In this document: one piece after another, positions 18,313-28,128 of the stretch
Position numbering within the stretch: the stretch's first letter is position 1
How the letters are laid out: every line of letters begins with the position of its first letter
Source of the DNA: Massilia psychrophila
Lineage (GTDB): Bacteria; Pseudomonadota; Gammaproteobacteria; Burkholderiales; Burkholderiaceae_D
DNA: 64,000 nt
Direction: 5' to 3'
Assembly (NCBI RefSeq): GCF_002760665.1
Contig: NZ_PDOB01000001.1
Span: 124,001-188,000, forward strand
Position numbers and translations under genes: made by a program
Notes under the pieces: generated by a model
The model's database searches: none
Seen by the model: the letters and a program-made list of their open reading frames with translations, nothing else
Told to the model about the DNA's origin: nothing

Positions 18313-18629
18313 TGTCCAGGCTTGTCTTCAGTTGAATTAGGCGCAGCCTGGTCGCGCATGCCGTCCGCCGCATCTTGCAACGGCTTGGCCTGGCCGGATG
18401 GCCCGGCGGCCGGCGGGAGGCCTGGCATGCCGTGCATGTCGGTATCGACCAATCCCCGCTCGAGGTCGGCCGCGGCCTGCTTCATGACGCCGCGCGGCTC
18501 CTGGTCGACGCCTTCGGGCGACTCGTCGCGCTCGTGCGGCATGCGCTTGACGCCGTCGTCCTTGGTCGGCGCTGCAGTGTTGATCGTGGGGTGTTTCGGT
18601 TTGCTGTCCTTGCTGCTGGTGTTATCCAT
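18309..18629 (-). CDS. Small hydrophilic hypothetical protein upstream of a dehydrogenase
   Basis: Encodes 106 residues, highly charged and proline-rich, with no hydrophobic segment, rich in Asp, Glu, Lys and Gln, and with repeated [14 protein letters not shown] elements. Probably disordered. A strong ribosome site (AGGAGG) lies 5 bases before the ATG at 18629, and an ATGA overlap links it to the dehydrogenase behind it, so the reading is well supported even though I do not recognise a family. Coupling suggests coordinated expression. Its role is unknown. Confidence 0.7.
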   Translation of the reverse strand: MDNTSSKDSKPKHPTINTAAPTKDDGVKRMPHERDESPEGVDQEPRGVMKQAAADLERGLVDTDMHGMPGLPPAAGPSGQAKPLQDAADGMRDQAAPNSTEDKPGQ

Positions 18630-19224
18630 TCGAACCTCCTGTGATCTGTTGTACTAATTTTAAGACGGCAAGGGGAATCGGGGCGCGCAGTTGCCATTCA
18701 TTGGCGCGAAGAAATAATAAAATTTTGCAAGTAAATGACGGATGATTTGGTCGCTGCGCCTGTACCTGACCCTCTCCTTCCTGTTGTTCGCGTTGTTCAA
18801 ATGCGGGCCGAACGAACTGATGACGGCGCAGTCATCACCGACCAAGCTGGGCCGCTTTAATCCGGCGTGGCAGGCGGTGGCGCTATTTAAGGGCAGCTTT
18901 TTGCTTATATGCCGTATGCCATGTTCTGCCTGATGCCAGCGCTGGCCTTGTACCGGAAGCAGCTGTACCCGGGTTCAAGCCGGCACGACGGCGAACACAT
19001 GTCGCCGTCGTGTTCGCTGCCGTATTCGCTGCCACTCTCGTTATCTGACCGGGGTGGCACGGGCGAGCAACACGGGAACCCCGCTTGCCGAAAAGCCGCG
19101 CTGCCCCCTATACTGGGAATGCATACAGTGACCGCCACCTACACAAGTGTGCGGTTTTTGGGTTAATCTGCTGCGTGTCGCCTCGTAGCATCCAGTGTCA
19201 TCTACATAACCCCTTCGAAATTTT
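18630..19224. other. 595-bp intergenic region with a hairpin and weak small ORFs
   Basis: No convincing gene. A plus-strand frame 18742-18933 (63 codons) opens with a membrane-like segment (LYLTLSFLLFALF) but has no ribosome site and its end loses sense. A second frame from 18909 (YAMFCLMPALALYRK) could be its shifted continuation, so a decayed small membrane protein is possible. A perfect 11-bp inverted repeat, CACGACGGCGA and TCGCCGTCGTG with a 7-base loop, lies at 18984-19012 without a T run, followed by a tandem TTCGCTGCC. In several related bacteria hrcA precedes nadK, but no hrcA-like sequence is seen here. Confidence 0.45.
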
Positions 19225-20127
19225 ATGCCAACTACGCCTGCCCCGCAAAAAACCGTCGCGCTGGTGGTCCGACACAACACCGCCGACATCGAAAAACCGG
19301 TCGCCGGCATCGTCGATTACCTGCAAGGCGCCGGCTACCGCGTGGTGTTCGAAACGGAGACCGCGGCCCACCTCGGCCTGCCCGGCATCGCCGCCATGAG
19401 CGCGGCCGAGATCGGCCAAACGGCGTGCGCCGCCATCATCATGGGCGGCGACGGCACCATGCTCGGCATCGCGCGCCAGCTGGCGCCTTACGATGTGCCC
19501 TTGATCGGCATTAACCAAGGGCGGCTCGGCTTCATGACCGACATTCCGACCGAGCGCATGATCCCGGTGCTCGACGACATCTTGAGCGGCAAGTCGAAGG
19601 CGGAAAAGCGCACCTTGCTCGAAGGGCGGGTGATGCGTGCCGGCGTCACGATCACCTACGGGCTGGCGGTCAATGACGTGGTGGTGGCGCGCGGCGCCGG
19701 CGCCGGCATGGTCGAGCTGAAAGTGACGGTCGACGGCCACTTCATGTACAACCAGCGCTCCGACGGCCTGATCATCTCGACGCCGACCGGCTCGACCGCG
19801 TACGCGTTGTCGGCCGGCGGCCCGCTGCTGCACCCGAACCTGTCGGGCATCGTGCTGGTGCCGATTGCCCCGCACGCGCTGTCGAACCGGCCGATCGTGG
19901 TGCCTGACTCGAGCGAGATCGTGATCGAGATCGTCAGCGGGCGCGACGTCAGCGTCAACTTCGACATGCAGACTTTCGCCAGCCTGGTCCACGGCGACCA
20001 GATCACTATCTCGCGCTCGCCCAACTGCATCACGTTCCTGCATCCGGAAGGCTGGAGCTACTACGACACGCTGCGCGAAAAGCTGCACTGGAACGAATAT
20101 CCGTCGGACGAGGGCAAGCTCACGTAA
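19225..20127 (+). CDS. nadK: NAD kinase
   Basis: Phosphorylates NAD to NADP. It has 300 residues, the usual bacterial length. Motifs: [11 protein letters not shown] (the GGDGT nucleotide loop, residues about 73-77), [44 protein letters not shown] and [12 protein letters not shown]. The ATG at 19225 gives [16 protein letters not shown], a normal start for the family. It is followed 51 bp later by recN on the same strand, a conserved order in beta-proteobacteria. Confidence 0.96.
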   Translation: MPTTPAPQKTVALVVRHNTADIEKPVAGIVDYLQGAGYRVVFETETAAHLGLPGIAAMSAAEIGQTACAAIIMGGDGTMLGIARQLAPYDVPLIGINQGRLGFMTDIPTERMIPVLDDILSGKSKAEKRTLLEGRVMRAGVTITYGLAVNDVVVARGAGAGMVELKVTVDGHFMYNQRSDGLIISTPTGSTAYALSAGGPLLHPNLSGIVLVPIAPHALSNRPIVVPDSSEIVIEIVSGRDVSVNFDMQTFASLVHGDQITISRSPNCITFLHPEGWSYYDTLREKLHWNEYPSDEGKLT

Positions 20128-20178
20128 GCTGTTCGCCAACCCGCCAACCTACTGAATCGACACTCAATTGAAACCCGC

Positions 20179-21843
20179 ATGCTGCGTACACTGACCATCC
20201 GCGATTTCGTCATCGTCGACACCATCGAACTTGAGTTCGCCAGCGGCTTTTCCGTCTTCACGGGCGAAACCGGCGCCGGCAAGTCGATCCTGATCGACGC
20301 GCTGCAACTGGCGCTGGGCGGGCGCGGTGACGCCTCGGTGGTGCGCGAAGGTGCCGCCAAGGCCGACATCAGCGCCGATTTTACCGTCAGCGCGGCCGCT
20401 GGCGCCTGGCTCGATCAGAACGAATTTTCCATCGAGGACGGCGGCGCGCTGTTGCGCCGCGTGATCGACAACGCCGGCCGCTCGAAAGCGTTCATCAACG
20501 GCATTGCCGCCACCGCCACCCAGCTGCGCGATCTCGGCGACATGCTGGTCGACATCCACGGCCAGCACGCCCACCAGTCGCTGCTCAAAAGCGAGGCCCA
20601 GCGCGCGTTGCTCGACAATCAGGCCGGCTTGCGCGACGCCGCCGCCGCCGCGCTGGCGCACGAAGTGGCCGCCATCCACAAGCAGTGGCGCGCCATGGTG
20701 CGCCAGCGCGAGGAATTCGAAAAAGACGCGCGCAACGTGCTGGCCGAGCGCGAGCGGCTCGAATGGCAGGTTGGCGAACTCGACAAGCTGGCGGTCAAGC
20801 CCGGCGAATGGGCCGACATCAGCAACGAGCACAGCCGCCTGTCGCACGCCGCCAGCCTGCTCGAAGGCGCCCAGGAAGCGCTGGCCGCGATTTCCGAATC
20901 GGACCACCCGATCCTGTCGCAACTGGCCGCGCTCAACACCAAGCTCGGCAAGCTGGTCGACGTCGACGCCGGCCTTCAAGGCGTGCTCGACTGCATGGAG
21001 CCGGCCCGCATCCAGCTGCAGGAAGCGGTGTACGCGCTCAACGACTACCTCGACCGGGTCGAGCTCGATCCCGAACGGCTGCGTCAGGTCGACGCGCGGC
21101 TGGAGGCCATCCACGGCACTGCCCGCAAGTTCCGGGTCACGCCCGACGAATTGCCGGACGAACACGCGTTGCTGTCGGCGCGCCTGCTGCAACTGGCCGA
21201 CGCCACCGACCTCGACGGTTTGCGCAAGCAGGAAGCGCTGGTCGAGGCGCGCTACATGGAAGCGGCCGCCAAGTTGTCGAAGATCCGCGCCGCCGCCGCC
21301 AAACAGCTCGGCAGCCAGGTCACCGCCGCAATGCAGGAATTGAACATGACGGGCGGCAGGTTTGCCGTCGGCCTGAACCCGTGCGAACCGGGTTCGAGCG
21401 GCCTCGAGCAGGTCGAATTTCTGGTGGCCGGCCACGCCGGCGTCGCGCCGCGTCCGCTGGCAAAAGTTGCCTCCGGCGGCGAATTGGCGCGCATCGCGCT
21501 GGCCATTTCTGTCATCACCTCGAACGCCACCACCACGCCGACCCTGATTTTCGACGAGGTCGACAGCGGCATCGGCGGCGCCGTTGCCGAAGTGGTTGGC
21601 CGCTTGCTCAAACGCCTCGGCCAGCAGCGCCAGGTGCTGTGCGTGACCCACCTGCCGCAGGTCGCCAGCCAGGCCAATCAGCATTTCCAGGTCGCCAAGG
21701 GCACCACGCCAGCGGGCAAGACCGTCTCCCACATCGACGTGTTGGATAGCAAATCCCGGGTCGAAGAAGTCGCCCGCATGCTCGGCGGGCTCGAAATCAC
21801 CGCGATCACCCGCAAGCACGCGCGCGAACTGCTGGCGTCTTGA
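20179..21843 (+). CDS. recN: DNA repair protein RecN
   Basis: SMC-like ATPase acting in double-strand-break repair. It has 554 residues. MLRTLTIRDFVIVDTIELEF starts the N-terminal half with Walker A GETGAGKSILIDAL (about residues 31-44). Long coiled-coil segments occupy roughly 150-380. The C-terminal half has the signature LAKVASGGELARIALAI and Walker B TLIFDEVDSGIGG, then VLCVTHLPQVAS. No LexA box was recognised directly upstream, unlike in E. coli recN, and the nadK-recN unit may be read from an upstream promoter. Confidence 0.96.
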   Translation: MLRTLTIRDFVIVDTIELEFASGFSVFTGETGAGKSILIDALQLALGGRGDASVVREGAAKADISADFTVSAAAGAWLDQNEFSIEDGGALLRRVIDNAGRSKAFINGIAATATQLRDLGDMLVDIHGQHAHQSLLKSEAQRALLDNQAGLRDAAAAALAHEVAAIHKQWRAMVRQREEFEKDARNVLAERERLEWQVGELDKLAVKPGEWADISNEHSRLSHAASLLEGAQEALAAISESDHPILSQLAALNTKLGKLVDVDAGLQGVLDCMEPARIQLQEAVYALNDYLDRVELDPERLRQVDARLEAIHGTARKFRVTPDELPDEHALLSARLLQLADATDLDGLRKQEALVEARYMEAAAKLSKIRAAAAKQLGSQVTAAMQELNMTGGRFAVGLNPCEPGSSGLEQVEFLVAGHAGVAPRPLAKVASGGELARIALAISVITSNATTTPTLIFDEVDSGIGGAVAEVVGRLLKRLGQQRQVLCVTHLPQVASQANQHFQVAKGTTPAGKTVSHIDVLDSKSRVEEVARMLGGLEITAITRKHARELLAS

Positions 21844-21890
21844 ACCACCAGAACGGCGGCATAAAATGCTTACTTACAAAGAGCAATTCC

Positions 21891-22010
21891 GGGGTCAGTT
21901 CCGACATTCGGGCACGAGCGGGACAGTAAACTCCTTTAGGTGGGGATCAGTACTTCCCCTCGCGGTTTCTGAACGGCTCAGGGTCTGACCTGCTTCTTGG
22001 GTCAGACCCC
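21891..22010. repeat. REP-like extragenic repeat with GGGTCTGACC palindrome
   Basis: The recN-hemH gap holds a perfect inverted repeat, GGGTCTGACC at 21981-21990 and GGTCAGACCC at 22000-22009, around a 9-base loop. Another GGGGTCAG half-site lies at 21891-21898. GGGTCAGACCC-type units are typical of REP elements mobilised by REP-associated tyrosine transposases (RAYTs) in this group. No transposase gene lies nearby, so this would be a non-autonomous copy. Confidence 0.6.
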
Positions 22011-22080
22011 GGGGTTGACCTTGACGACGGCGCCAATGTGCGGTTTGGTTAAAAAACGTCATTTCGCGAGGTGGCGAATC

Positions 22081-22086
22081 TATAAT
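22081..22086 (+). promoter_or_regulatory. Probable hemH promoter -10 element
   Basis: A perfect TATAAT lies 34 bp before the hemH ATG. No good -35 is visible 16-18 bp upstream, so activation or an extended element may be needed. Confidence 0.45.
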
Positions 22087-22120
22087 AGCGGCCTTGCCTC
22101 CATTTTCCACACAGCCCTCC

Positions 22121-23230
22121 ATGTCCTTCCGAAAAGAACCCCCTTTTATTCACGGCACCGTGGCCCGCAGCGCGGTCGTGCTGGTCAACCTTGGCACCCC
22201 CGACGAGCCGACACGCGGTGCGGTACGGCGCTACCTGAAGGAGTTCCTGTCGGACCCGCGGGTGGTTGAAATTCCGCGCCTGGTATGGTGGCTCATCCTG
22301 AACCTGATCATCCTGCCTTTCCGCTCGGGCAAGTCGGCGAAAAAGTATGAAAGCATCTGGACGCGCGAGGGCTCGCCCCTGAAAGTGCATACCCAGAAGC
22401 AGGCGACGCTGCTGCGCGGCGCGCTGGGCGAACGCGGCCACGACGCGCTGCGGGTGGTGATGGCGATGCGCTACGGCTCGCCGTCGCTGCCGGAAGTGCT
22501 CGACAAGCTGAAAGCCGAACATTGCGAGCGCGTGGTCATCCTGCCGGCCTACCCGCAATATTCGGGCACCACCACCGCGTCGATCTACGACGCCGTGTTC
22601 GCCCACTATGCGAAGGTGCGCAATATGCCCGAGCTGCGCATGGTGAAGCACTACCACGACCATGACAGCTACATCGATGCATTGCATGACAGCGTGCTGG
22701 CGTTCTGGGAAACCAACGGCCGCGGCCAGAAACTGCTGATGAGCTTTCACGGGGTGCCGAAGCGCACCCTGTTGCTGGGCGACCCTTACCATTGCGAATG
22801 CTACAAGACGGCGCGCCTGCTGGCGGCGAAGCTGCGCTTGAAACCGGACCAGTACGTCGTCACCTTCCAGTCGCGCTTCGGCAAGGCCGAGTGGCTGCAG
22901 CCGTACACCGCGCCGACCTTGCAGCAGCTGGCGCGCGACGGCATCGAGCGGATCGACGTGATCTGCCCGGGGTTTACCAGCGATTGCCTGGAAACGCTGG
23001 AAGAGATCGCGATGGAGGCGAAGCACGATTTCCTCGCCGCCGGCGGCAAGCAGTTCCACTACATCGCCTGCCTGAACGAAGATCCGTCGTGGATTGCCGG
23101 CTTTGCCGAAATCGCCGAGCAGCACCTGATCGGCTGGCCGACGATGATGACGCCGGCCCAGCGCGAGGCTGAAAAGAAGGACGCGGAAATCGGCCGCGAA
23201 CGGGCGCTGGCGCTGGGCGCCGAGCGATGA
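22121..23230 (+). CDS. hemH: Ferrochelatase
   Basis: Inserts ferrous iron into protoporphyrin IX, the last step of protoheme synthesis. It has 369 residues. It has VVLVNLGTPDEPT, YPQYSGTTTAS, LLMSFHGVPKRT (active-site His), and a C-terminal FTSDCLETLEEIA with the metal-binding Glu region. HCECYKTARL and the late cysteines could bind an iron-sulfur cluster, but this is not certain. I chose the ATG at 22121 (MSFRKEPPFIHG) over a TTG at 22094. Heme supply fits a genome investing in many c-type cytochromes and a caa3 oxidase. Confidence 0.96.
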   Translation: MSFRKEPPFIHGTVARSAVVLVNLGTPDEPTRGAVRRYLKEFLSDPRVVEIPRLVWWLILNLIILPFRSGKSAKKYESIWTREGSPLKVHTQKQATLLRGALGERGHDALRVVMAMRYGSPSLPEVLDKLKAEHCERVVILPAYPQYSGTTTASIYDAVFAHYAKVRNMPELRMVKHYHDHDSYIDALHDSVLAFWETNGRGQKLLMSFHGVPKRTLLLGDPYHCECYKTARLLAAKLRLKPDQYVVTFQSRFGKAEWLQPYTAPTLQQLARDGIERIDVICPGFTSDCLETLEEIAMEAKHDFLAAGGKQFHYIACLNEDPSWIAGFAEIAEQHLIGWPTMMTPAQREAEKKDAEIGRERALALGAER

Positions 23231-23246
23231 CGATCGAACCGGCGGT

Positions 23247-23336
23247 TCAGGACAGCGTCAGCTCGGCATAGCAGATCAACGCCATCGCAAAGATGGTGTA
23301 AGCGATGACGCTGGCGGTGATCAGTTGCAGTTTCAT
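23247..23336 (-). CDS. Small 29-residue membrane protein
   Basis: An open frame of 29 codons, too short for usual gene calls, with GGGAGG a few bases upstream of the ATG at 23336. The product has a short charged start (MKLQ), one hydrophobic helix of about 20 residues (LITASVIAYTIFAMALICY) and an acidic end (AELTLS). Single-helix microproteins of this size often act as accessory subunits of membrane complexes. I see no match to a named family. The reading rests on the good ribosome site and helix composition. Confidence 0.5.
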   Translation of the reverse strand: MKLQLITASVIAYTIFAMALICYAELTLS

Positions 23337-23490
23337 GAAGCCCTCCCTGGCACGTTCGCGGCACTCGGTGCGCCGCCAAGACGTTGTCAGGCAGATAGTA
23401 GGGCGTTAGCTCCTCTGGTAAAGATTCCGTTTCGTAAAACTTGTAACAACGCTTACATGTCGCCGAGCCGGCCTGCGGGCAAGAATCTCC

Positions 23491-23518
23491 CTTGAAACTG
23501 TAGGATATAACCCCATCT
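23491..23518 (+). promoter_or_regulatory. Sigma-32 heat-shock promoter upstream of grpE
   Basis: CTTGAAA at 23491-23497 and CCCCATCT at 23511-23518 with a 13-bp spacer. This equals the sigma-32 consensus (CTTGAAA, 11-16 bp, CCCCATNT). It lies 67 bp before the grpE ATG. Confidence 0.93.
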
Positions 23519-23584
23519 GCTCTCTCTGTTGTTAGCAAGACACGTCTAATTTAACGCTAAGTCATTGATTTTAGGAGTTTTTCG

Positions 23585-24127
23585 ATGCAAGACCAAGAAA
23601 ACCAGGAAGTTTCCCAGCCAATAGACGGCGAGGGTGAAGCGAATCAGGTAGCAGGCACCCCGGCGCTCAATGAGCTTGAACAGCAGCTGAGCGCGACCGA
23701 GGCCAAGCTGGCCGAGATGCACGATGCGTTCATGCGTGCCAAGGCGGAAGGCGAGAATATCCGCCGCCGCGCCCAGGAAGACGTCAGCAAGGCGCACAAG
23801 TTCGCCGTCGAGAGCTTTGCCGAGGCCATGCTGCCGGTACGCGACAGTCTCGAGATGGCATTGAAGGTCGAAGCGCCGTCGATCGAGTCGCTCAAGGAAG
23901 GCGTCGAAATGACGCTCAAGCAGATGACGTCCGCTTTCGAGAAAAATCGGCTGGTCGAAGTGATGCCGGCCCAGGGCGACAAGCTCGATCCGATGAAGCA
24001 CCAGGCCGTGGCAGTGGTACCGGCCGACCAGGAAGCCAACACGGTAGTCAACGTATTGCAAAAAGGCTATATGATTGCCGACCGCCTGCTGCGCCCGGCG
24101 ATCGTCACGGCCGCGCAAGCAAAATAA
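23585..24127 (+). CDS. grpE: Nucleotide exchange factor GrpE
   Basis: Co-chaperone that releases ADP from DnaK. It has 180 residues: a Glu/Gln-rich disordered N-terminus (about 1-25), a long helical coiled coil ([20 protein letters not shown]), then [21 protein letters not shown]-like residues and the C-terminal beta domain with [17 protein letters not shown] precedes the ATG. A sigma-32 promoter lies upstream, and a second one for dnaK lies just downstream. Confidence 0.96.
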   Translation: MQDQENQEVSQPIDGEGEANQVAGTPALNELEQQLSATEAKLAEMHDAFMRAKAEGENIRRRAQEDVSKAHKFAVESFAEAMLPVRDSLEMALKVEAPSIESLKEGVEMTLKQMTSAFEKNRLVEVMPAQGDKLDPMKHQAVAVVPADQEANTVVNVLQKGYMIADRLLRPAIVTAAQAK

Positions 24128-24151
24128 AAGCAAGGTGCGGCTTTGTAAGCT

Positions 24152-24179
24152 CTTGAAAGCGCACACTTGTTCCGCATAT
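24152..24179 (+). promoter_or_regulatory. Second sigma-32 promoter, upstream of dnaK
   Basis: CTTGAAA (24152-24158), a 13-bp spacer and CCGCATAT (24172-24179), one mismatch from the consensus CCCCATNT. It lies in the grpE-dnaK gap 41 bp before the dnaK ATG, so dnaK can be induced separately from grpE. Confidence 0.82.
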
Positions 24180-24219
24180 TTGACATATCTGAAACTTAGC
24201 ACTTAAAAGGAAAAAAATC

Positions 24220-26169
24220 ATGGGCAGAATTATCGGTATCGACTTGGGAACAACCAACTCCTGCGTCGCGATCATGGAAAATGGTCAACCAAAGGTAATC
24301 GAGAATGCGGAAGGCGCGCGCACGACGCCGTCGATCATTGCATATCAGGAAGATGGCGAGATCCTGGTTGGCGCGCCGGCGAAACGCCAGGCGGTCACCA
24401 ACCCGAAGAACACCCTGTTTGCCGTCAAACGCCTGATCGGCCGCAAGTTTGACGAGAAAGAAGTTCAAAAAGACATCGGTCTGATGCCGTACGAAATCGT
24501 CAAAGCAGAAAATGGCGACGCCTGGATCGGCGTGCGTGGCAAGAAGCTGGCCTCCCAGCAAGTTTCCGCGGAAATCCTGCGCAAGATGAAGAAAACCGCC
24601 GAAGACTACCTTGGCGAAGAAGTCACCGAGGCGGTCATCACCGTGCCGGCTTACTTCAACGACTCCCAGCGCCAGGCTACCAAGGACGCCGGTCGCATCG
24701 CCGGCCTGGACGTCAAGCGCATCATCAACGAGCCGACCGCGGCCGCACTGGCGTTCGGCCTGGACCGCACCGACAAGGGCGACCGCAAGATCGCCGTGTA
24801 CGACCTCGGCGGCGGCACGTTCGACATCTCCATCATCGAGATCGCCAACGTCGACGGCGAAAAGCAGTTCGAAGTGCTGTCGACCAATGGCGACACTTTC
24901 CTCGGCGGCGAAGATTTCGACCAGCGCATCATCGATTACATCATCGACGAGTTCAAGAAAATCAACGGCCTCGACCTGAAAAAAGATCCTATCGCCCTGC
25001 AGCGCATCAAGGCTTCGGCCGAGCGCGCCAAGATCGAACTGTCGTCGGCCGCGCAAACGGAAATCAACGAGCCGTACATCGCCATGGCGAACGGCGCGCC
25101 GGTCCACCTGACGCTGAAAATGACCCGTGCCAAGCTCGAGTCGCTGGTCGAGGAACTGATCGCCGCCACCATCGAGCCATGCCGGGTGGCAATCAAGGAC
25201 GCCGGCGTCAAGGTAACCGACATCGACGACATCATTTTGGTTGGCGGCATGACGCGCATGCCGAAGGTGCAGGAAAAGGTCAAGGAATTTTTCGGCAAGG
25301 AGCCGCGCAAGGACGTCAACCCGGACGAAGCGGTGGCGGTTGGCGCGGCGATCCAGGGCTCGGTGCTGTCGGGCGAGCGCAAGGATTTGCTGCTGCTCGA
25401 CGTGACGCCATTGTCGCTGGGTATCGAAACCCTGGGCGGCGTGATGACCAAGATGATTCACAAGAACACCACAATCCCGACCAAGTTCTCGCAAGTGTTC
25501 TCGACCGCCGACGACAATCAGCCTGCGGTGACGATCAAGGTCTACCAGGGCGAGCGCGAAATCGCTGTCGGCAACAAAGGCCTGGGCGAATTTAACCTCG
25601 AAGGCATCCCGCCGGCATCGCGCGGCACGCCGCAGATCGAAGTGACGTTCGACATCGACGCCAACGGCATTTTGCACGTCGGCGCAAAAGACAAGGCCAC
25701 CGGCAAAGAGAACAAGATCACGATCAAGGCAAACTCCGGCCTGACCGAAGCGGAAATCCAGAAAATGGTCAAAGACGCCGAGCTCAACGCCGAAGAAGAT
25801 CACAAGCTGCGCGAGCTGGCCGAGTCACGCAATCAGGCCGACGCGCTGGTGCACTCGACCAAAAAATCGCTCACCGAATACGGCGACAAGTTAGAGGCCG
25901 GCGAGAAGGAAGCCATCCAGGGCGCGATCACCGCGTTGGAGACGTCGCTCAAATCGGCTGACAAGGCCGAGATCGACGCCAAGGTGGCGGCGCTGTCGAC
26001 CGCATCGCAAAAGCTGGGCGAGAAGATGTATGCCGACCAGCAAGCGCAGCAGCAGGCCGGCGCGGGTGCGGAAGGCAGCGGCCAGCAGCAAGCCGGCGGC
26101 ACTGACGCCGGCGGCAAGCAGGACGACGTCGTCGACGCCGACTTCAAGGAAGTCAAAGACGCCAAGTAA
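24220..26169 (+). CDS. dnaK: Molecular chaperone DnaK
   Basis: Hsp70 chaperone, 649 residues. The N-terminal ATPase has [32 protein letters not shown] and [13 protein letters not shown]. The substrate domain follows [18 protein letters not shown] and [17 protein letters not shown] helical lid and a Gly/Gln/Ala-rich tail end in [11 protein letters not shown], the usual acidic end. AAGGA precedes the ATG. It works with GrpE and DnaJ. A strong terminator between it and dnaJ probably lowers dnaJ transcription. Confidence 0.98.
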   Translation: MGRIIGIDLGTTNSCVAIMENGQPKVIENAEGARTTPSIIAYQEDGEILVGAPAKRQAVTNPKNTLFAVKRLIGRKFDEKEVQKDIGLMPYEIVKAENGDAWIGVRGKKLASQQVSAEILRKMKKTAEDYLGEEVTEAVITVPAYFNDSQRQATKDAGRIAGLDVKRIINEPTAAALAFGLDRTDKGDRKIAVYDLGGGTFDISIIEIANVDGEKQFEVLSTNGDTFLGGEDFDQRIIDYIIDEFKKINGLDLKKDPIALQRIKASAERAKIELSSAAQTEINEPYIAMANGAPVHLTLKMTRAKLESLVEELIAATIEPCRVAIKDAGVKVTDIDDIILVGGMTRMPKVQEKVKEFFGKEPRKDVNPDEAVAVGAAIQGSVLSGERKDLLLLDVTPLSLGIETLGGVMTKMIHKNTTIPTKFSQVFSTADDNQPAVTIKVYQGEREIAVGNKGLGEFNLEGIPPASRGTPQIEVTFDIDANGILHVGAKDKATGKENKITIKANSGLTEAEIQKMVKDAELNAEEDHKLRELAESRNQADALVHSTKKSLTEYGDKLEAGEKEAIQGAITALETSLKSADKAEIDAKVAALSTASQKLGEKMYADQQAQQQAGAGAEGSGQQQAGGTDAGGKQDDVVDADFKEVKDAK

Positions 26170-26195
26170 TCCCGCAAGCGGGTTGTAGTAGAATG

Positions 26196-26224
26196 CCGAG
26201 CCGCTCAACCGGCTCGGTTTTTTT
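26196..26224 (+). terminator. Intrinsic terminator between dnaK and dnaJ
   Basis: CCGAGCCG and CGGCTCGG form an 8-bp stem with a 6-base loop, followed by seven Ts. It probably ends most dnaK transcripts and leaves readthrough for dnaJ. Confidence 0.9.
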
Positions 26225-26269
26225 ACATATTAAGATCAAGTAGTCAGACAGACAGCAAGGTGCCAAAAA

Positions 26270-27388
26270 ATGGCAAAACGTGATTTTTACGAGATCCTCG
26301 GGGTCGCCAAGAACGCTTCCGAGGAAGAAATCAAGAAGTCGTATCGCAAGCTGGCGATGAAATACCATCCGGACCGCAATCCGGACAACAAGGAATCGGA
26401 AGAAAAGTTCAAGGAAGTCAAGGAAGCGTACGAGATGCTGACCAACCCGGAAAAGCGCGAAGCGTATGACCGCCACGGTCACGCCGGCGTCGATCCGAAC
26501 ATGGGCGGCGGCGGCCAGGGCGGCTTCGCCGACAGCTTCGGCGACATCTTTGGCGATATCTTCGGCGGCGGCGCCGGGCGCGGGCGCGGTGCCGGCCCGC
26601 AGGTGTACCGCGGCGCCGACCTGCGCTACAACCTCGAGATCACCCTCGAGCAGGCCGCGCACGGCTTTGACACTACCATCCGGGTGCCGAGCTGGGACAA
26701 GTGCGACACCTGCCACGGCAGCGGCGCCAAACCGGGCACGTCGCCAACCACCTGCACCACTTGTGCCGGCCACGGCCAGGTGCGCATGCAGCAAGGCTTC
26801 TTCAGCATCCAGCAAACGTGCCCGAAATGCCATGGCAGCGGCAAGGTCGTCACCGATCCGTGCGCGCCATGCGGCGGCGCCGGACGCATCAAGCGCAACA
26901 AGACGCTGGAAGTGAAAATTCCGGTCGGCATCGACAACGGCATGCGGATCCGCTCGTCGGGCAACGGCGAGCCGGGCACCAACGGCGGCCCGCCGGGCGA
27001 CCTGTATGTGGAAATCCACATCAAGCCGCACGCGGTGTTCCAGCGCGAAGGCGATGACCTGCATTGCGAAATGCCGATCTCGTTCGTCAAGGCGACCTTG
27101 GGCGGCGACATCGAAGTGCCGACATTGTCGGGCAAGGTATCGTTTACGATCCCCGAAGGCACGCAGTCGGGCAAGACGTTCCGCCTGAAGGCCAAGGGCA
27201 TCAAGGGCGTGCGCTCCGGTTACGCGGGCGATTTGTTCTGCCACGTCGCCGTCGAAACCCCGGTCAAGCTGACCGACAAGCAAAAAGACCTGCTGAAGGA
27301 ATTCGAGCGCCTGACGGTCGAGGGCGGCTCCAAGCACAGTCCGCAAAGCAAGGGCTGGATGGACAAGGTCAAGGATTTTTTCGAATAA
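26270..27388 (+). CDS. dnaJ: Molecular chaperone DnaJ
   Basis: Hsp40 co-chaperone, 372 residues. The J domain has [20 protein letters not shown] and HPD in KYHPDRN. A Gly/Phe-rich linker follows (residues about 75-105). Four zinc-binding CXXCXGXG-type motifs follow: [32 protein letters not shown]. The C-terminal domain ends in [11 protein letters not shown]. It stimulates DnaK ATPase and delivers substrates. It lies after the dnaK terminator without an obvious promoter of its own. Confidence 0.97.
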   Translation: MAKRDFYEILGVAKNASEEEIKKSYRKLAMKYHPDRNPDNKESEEKFKEVKEAYEMLTNPEKREAYDRHGHAGVDPNMGGGGQGGFADSFGDIFGDIFGGGAGRGRGAGPQVYRGADLRYNLEITLEQAAHGFDTTIRVPSWDKCDTCHGSGAKPGTSPTTCTTCAGHGQVRMQQGFFSIQQTCPKCHGSGKVVTDPCAPCGGAGRIKRNKTLEVKIPVGIDNGMRIRSSGNGEPGTNGGPPGDLYVEIHIKPHAVFQREGDDLHCEMPISFVKATLGGDIEVPTLSGKVSFTIPEGTQSGKTFRLKAKGIKGVRSGYAGDLFCHVAVETPVKLTDKQKDLLKEFERLTVEGGSKHSPQSKGWMDKVKDFFE

Positions 27389-27398
27389 GACCCCATTG

Positions 27399-27438
27399 AA
27401 CCGCTGAGCAAGGCTAGCGCCCCTCAGCGGTTTTTTTT
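27399..27438 (+). terminator. Intrinsic terminator after dnaJ
   Basis: CCGCTGAG at 27401-27408 pairs with CTCAGCGG at 27423-27430, followed by eight Ts. It separates the chaperone operon from the carbonic anhydrase gene. Confidence 0.9.
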
Positions 27439-27455
27439 CGCGAACAGGAATACTA

Positions 27456-28124
27456 ATGACACAAGTAAGAGGCAGTGGTCTCACCACCGACGAATTGTTC
27501 GAGCGCAACCGCAACTGGGCGGCGGCAATGGTAGCCAGGGACCCCGAATTTTTCAAGGCGCTGGCCGCACAGCAGTCGCCCGAGTACCTGTGGATCGGCT
27601 GCTCCGACAGCCGGGTGCCTGCCAATGAGCTGCTGGGCCTGGCGCCGGGCGAGCTGTTCGTTCACCGCAACATCGCCAACGTGGTGGTCCATTCCGATTT
27701 GAATTGCCTGACCGTGCTGCAATTCGCCATCGACGTGCTGAAGGTCAAGCACATCATCGTTTGCGGCCATTACGGCTGTTCCGGCGTGCACGCGGCAATG
27801 ACCAACCAGCGCGTCGGCCTGGCCGACAACTGGCTGCGCCACGTCCAGGACGTGCACCAGAAGCACGAGAAATACCTTGGCGAAGCGATGCCGGTCAGGG
27901 ACCGCGCCAACCGCCTGTGCGAGCTGAACGTGACCGAACAGGTCATCAACGTGGCGCAAACGACCGTGGTGCGCGACGCCTGGGAGCGCGGCCAGAAGCT
28001 GAGCGTGCACGGCTGGGTGTACGGCTTGCACGACGGCTTGCTGCGCGACCTCGGCATGAGCGTGGGCAGCATCGAGGAACTCGCCCCAAAACTTGAAGTG
28101 CGCCTGGCTTCCTACGAGGCCTAA
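27456..28124 (+). CDS. can: Beta-class carbonic anhydrase
   Basis: Interconverts CO2 and bicarbonate. The 222 residues carry the beta-class zinc ligands C49 (CSDSR), H105 and C108 (CGHYGCSGV) and the Asp-Arg pair in CSDSR. N-terminal LFERNRNWAAAMVARDPEFF and LAPGELFVHRNIAN are typical of Can/YadF. It starts after the dnaJ terminator. The MazG-like gene follows 4 bp after its stop, so the two are probably cotranscribed. Confidence 0.95.
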   Translation: MTQVRGSGLTTDELFERNRNWAAAMVARDPEFFKALAAQQSPEYLWIGCSDSRVPANELLGLAPGELFVHRNIANVVVHSDLNCLTVLQFAIDVLKVKHIIVCGHYGCSGVHAAMTNQRVGLADNWLRHVQDVHQKHEKYLGEAMPVRDRANRLCELNVTEQVINVAQTTVVRDAWERGQKLSVHGWVYGLHDGLLRDLGMSVGSIEELAPKLEVRLASYEA

Positions 28125-28128
28125 AGCG

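Noticed and set aside
23247-23336. KdpF or CydX identity for the 29-residue protein
   Set aside because: No residues specific to either family and no kdp or cyd genes nearby.
24195-24206. TTAGCACTT resembling half of a CIRCE element before dnaK
   Set aside because: The partner GAGTGCTAA is absent, and sigma-32 elements explain regulation better.
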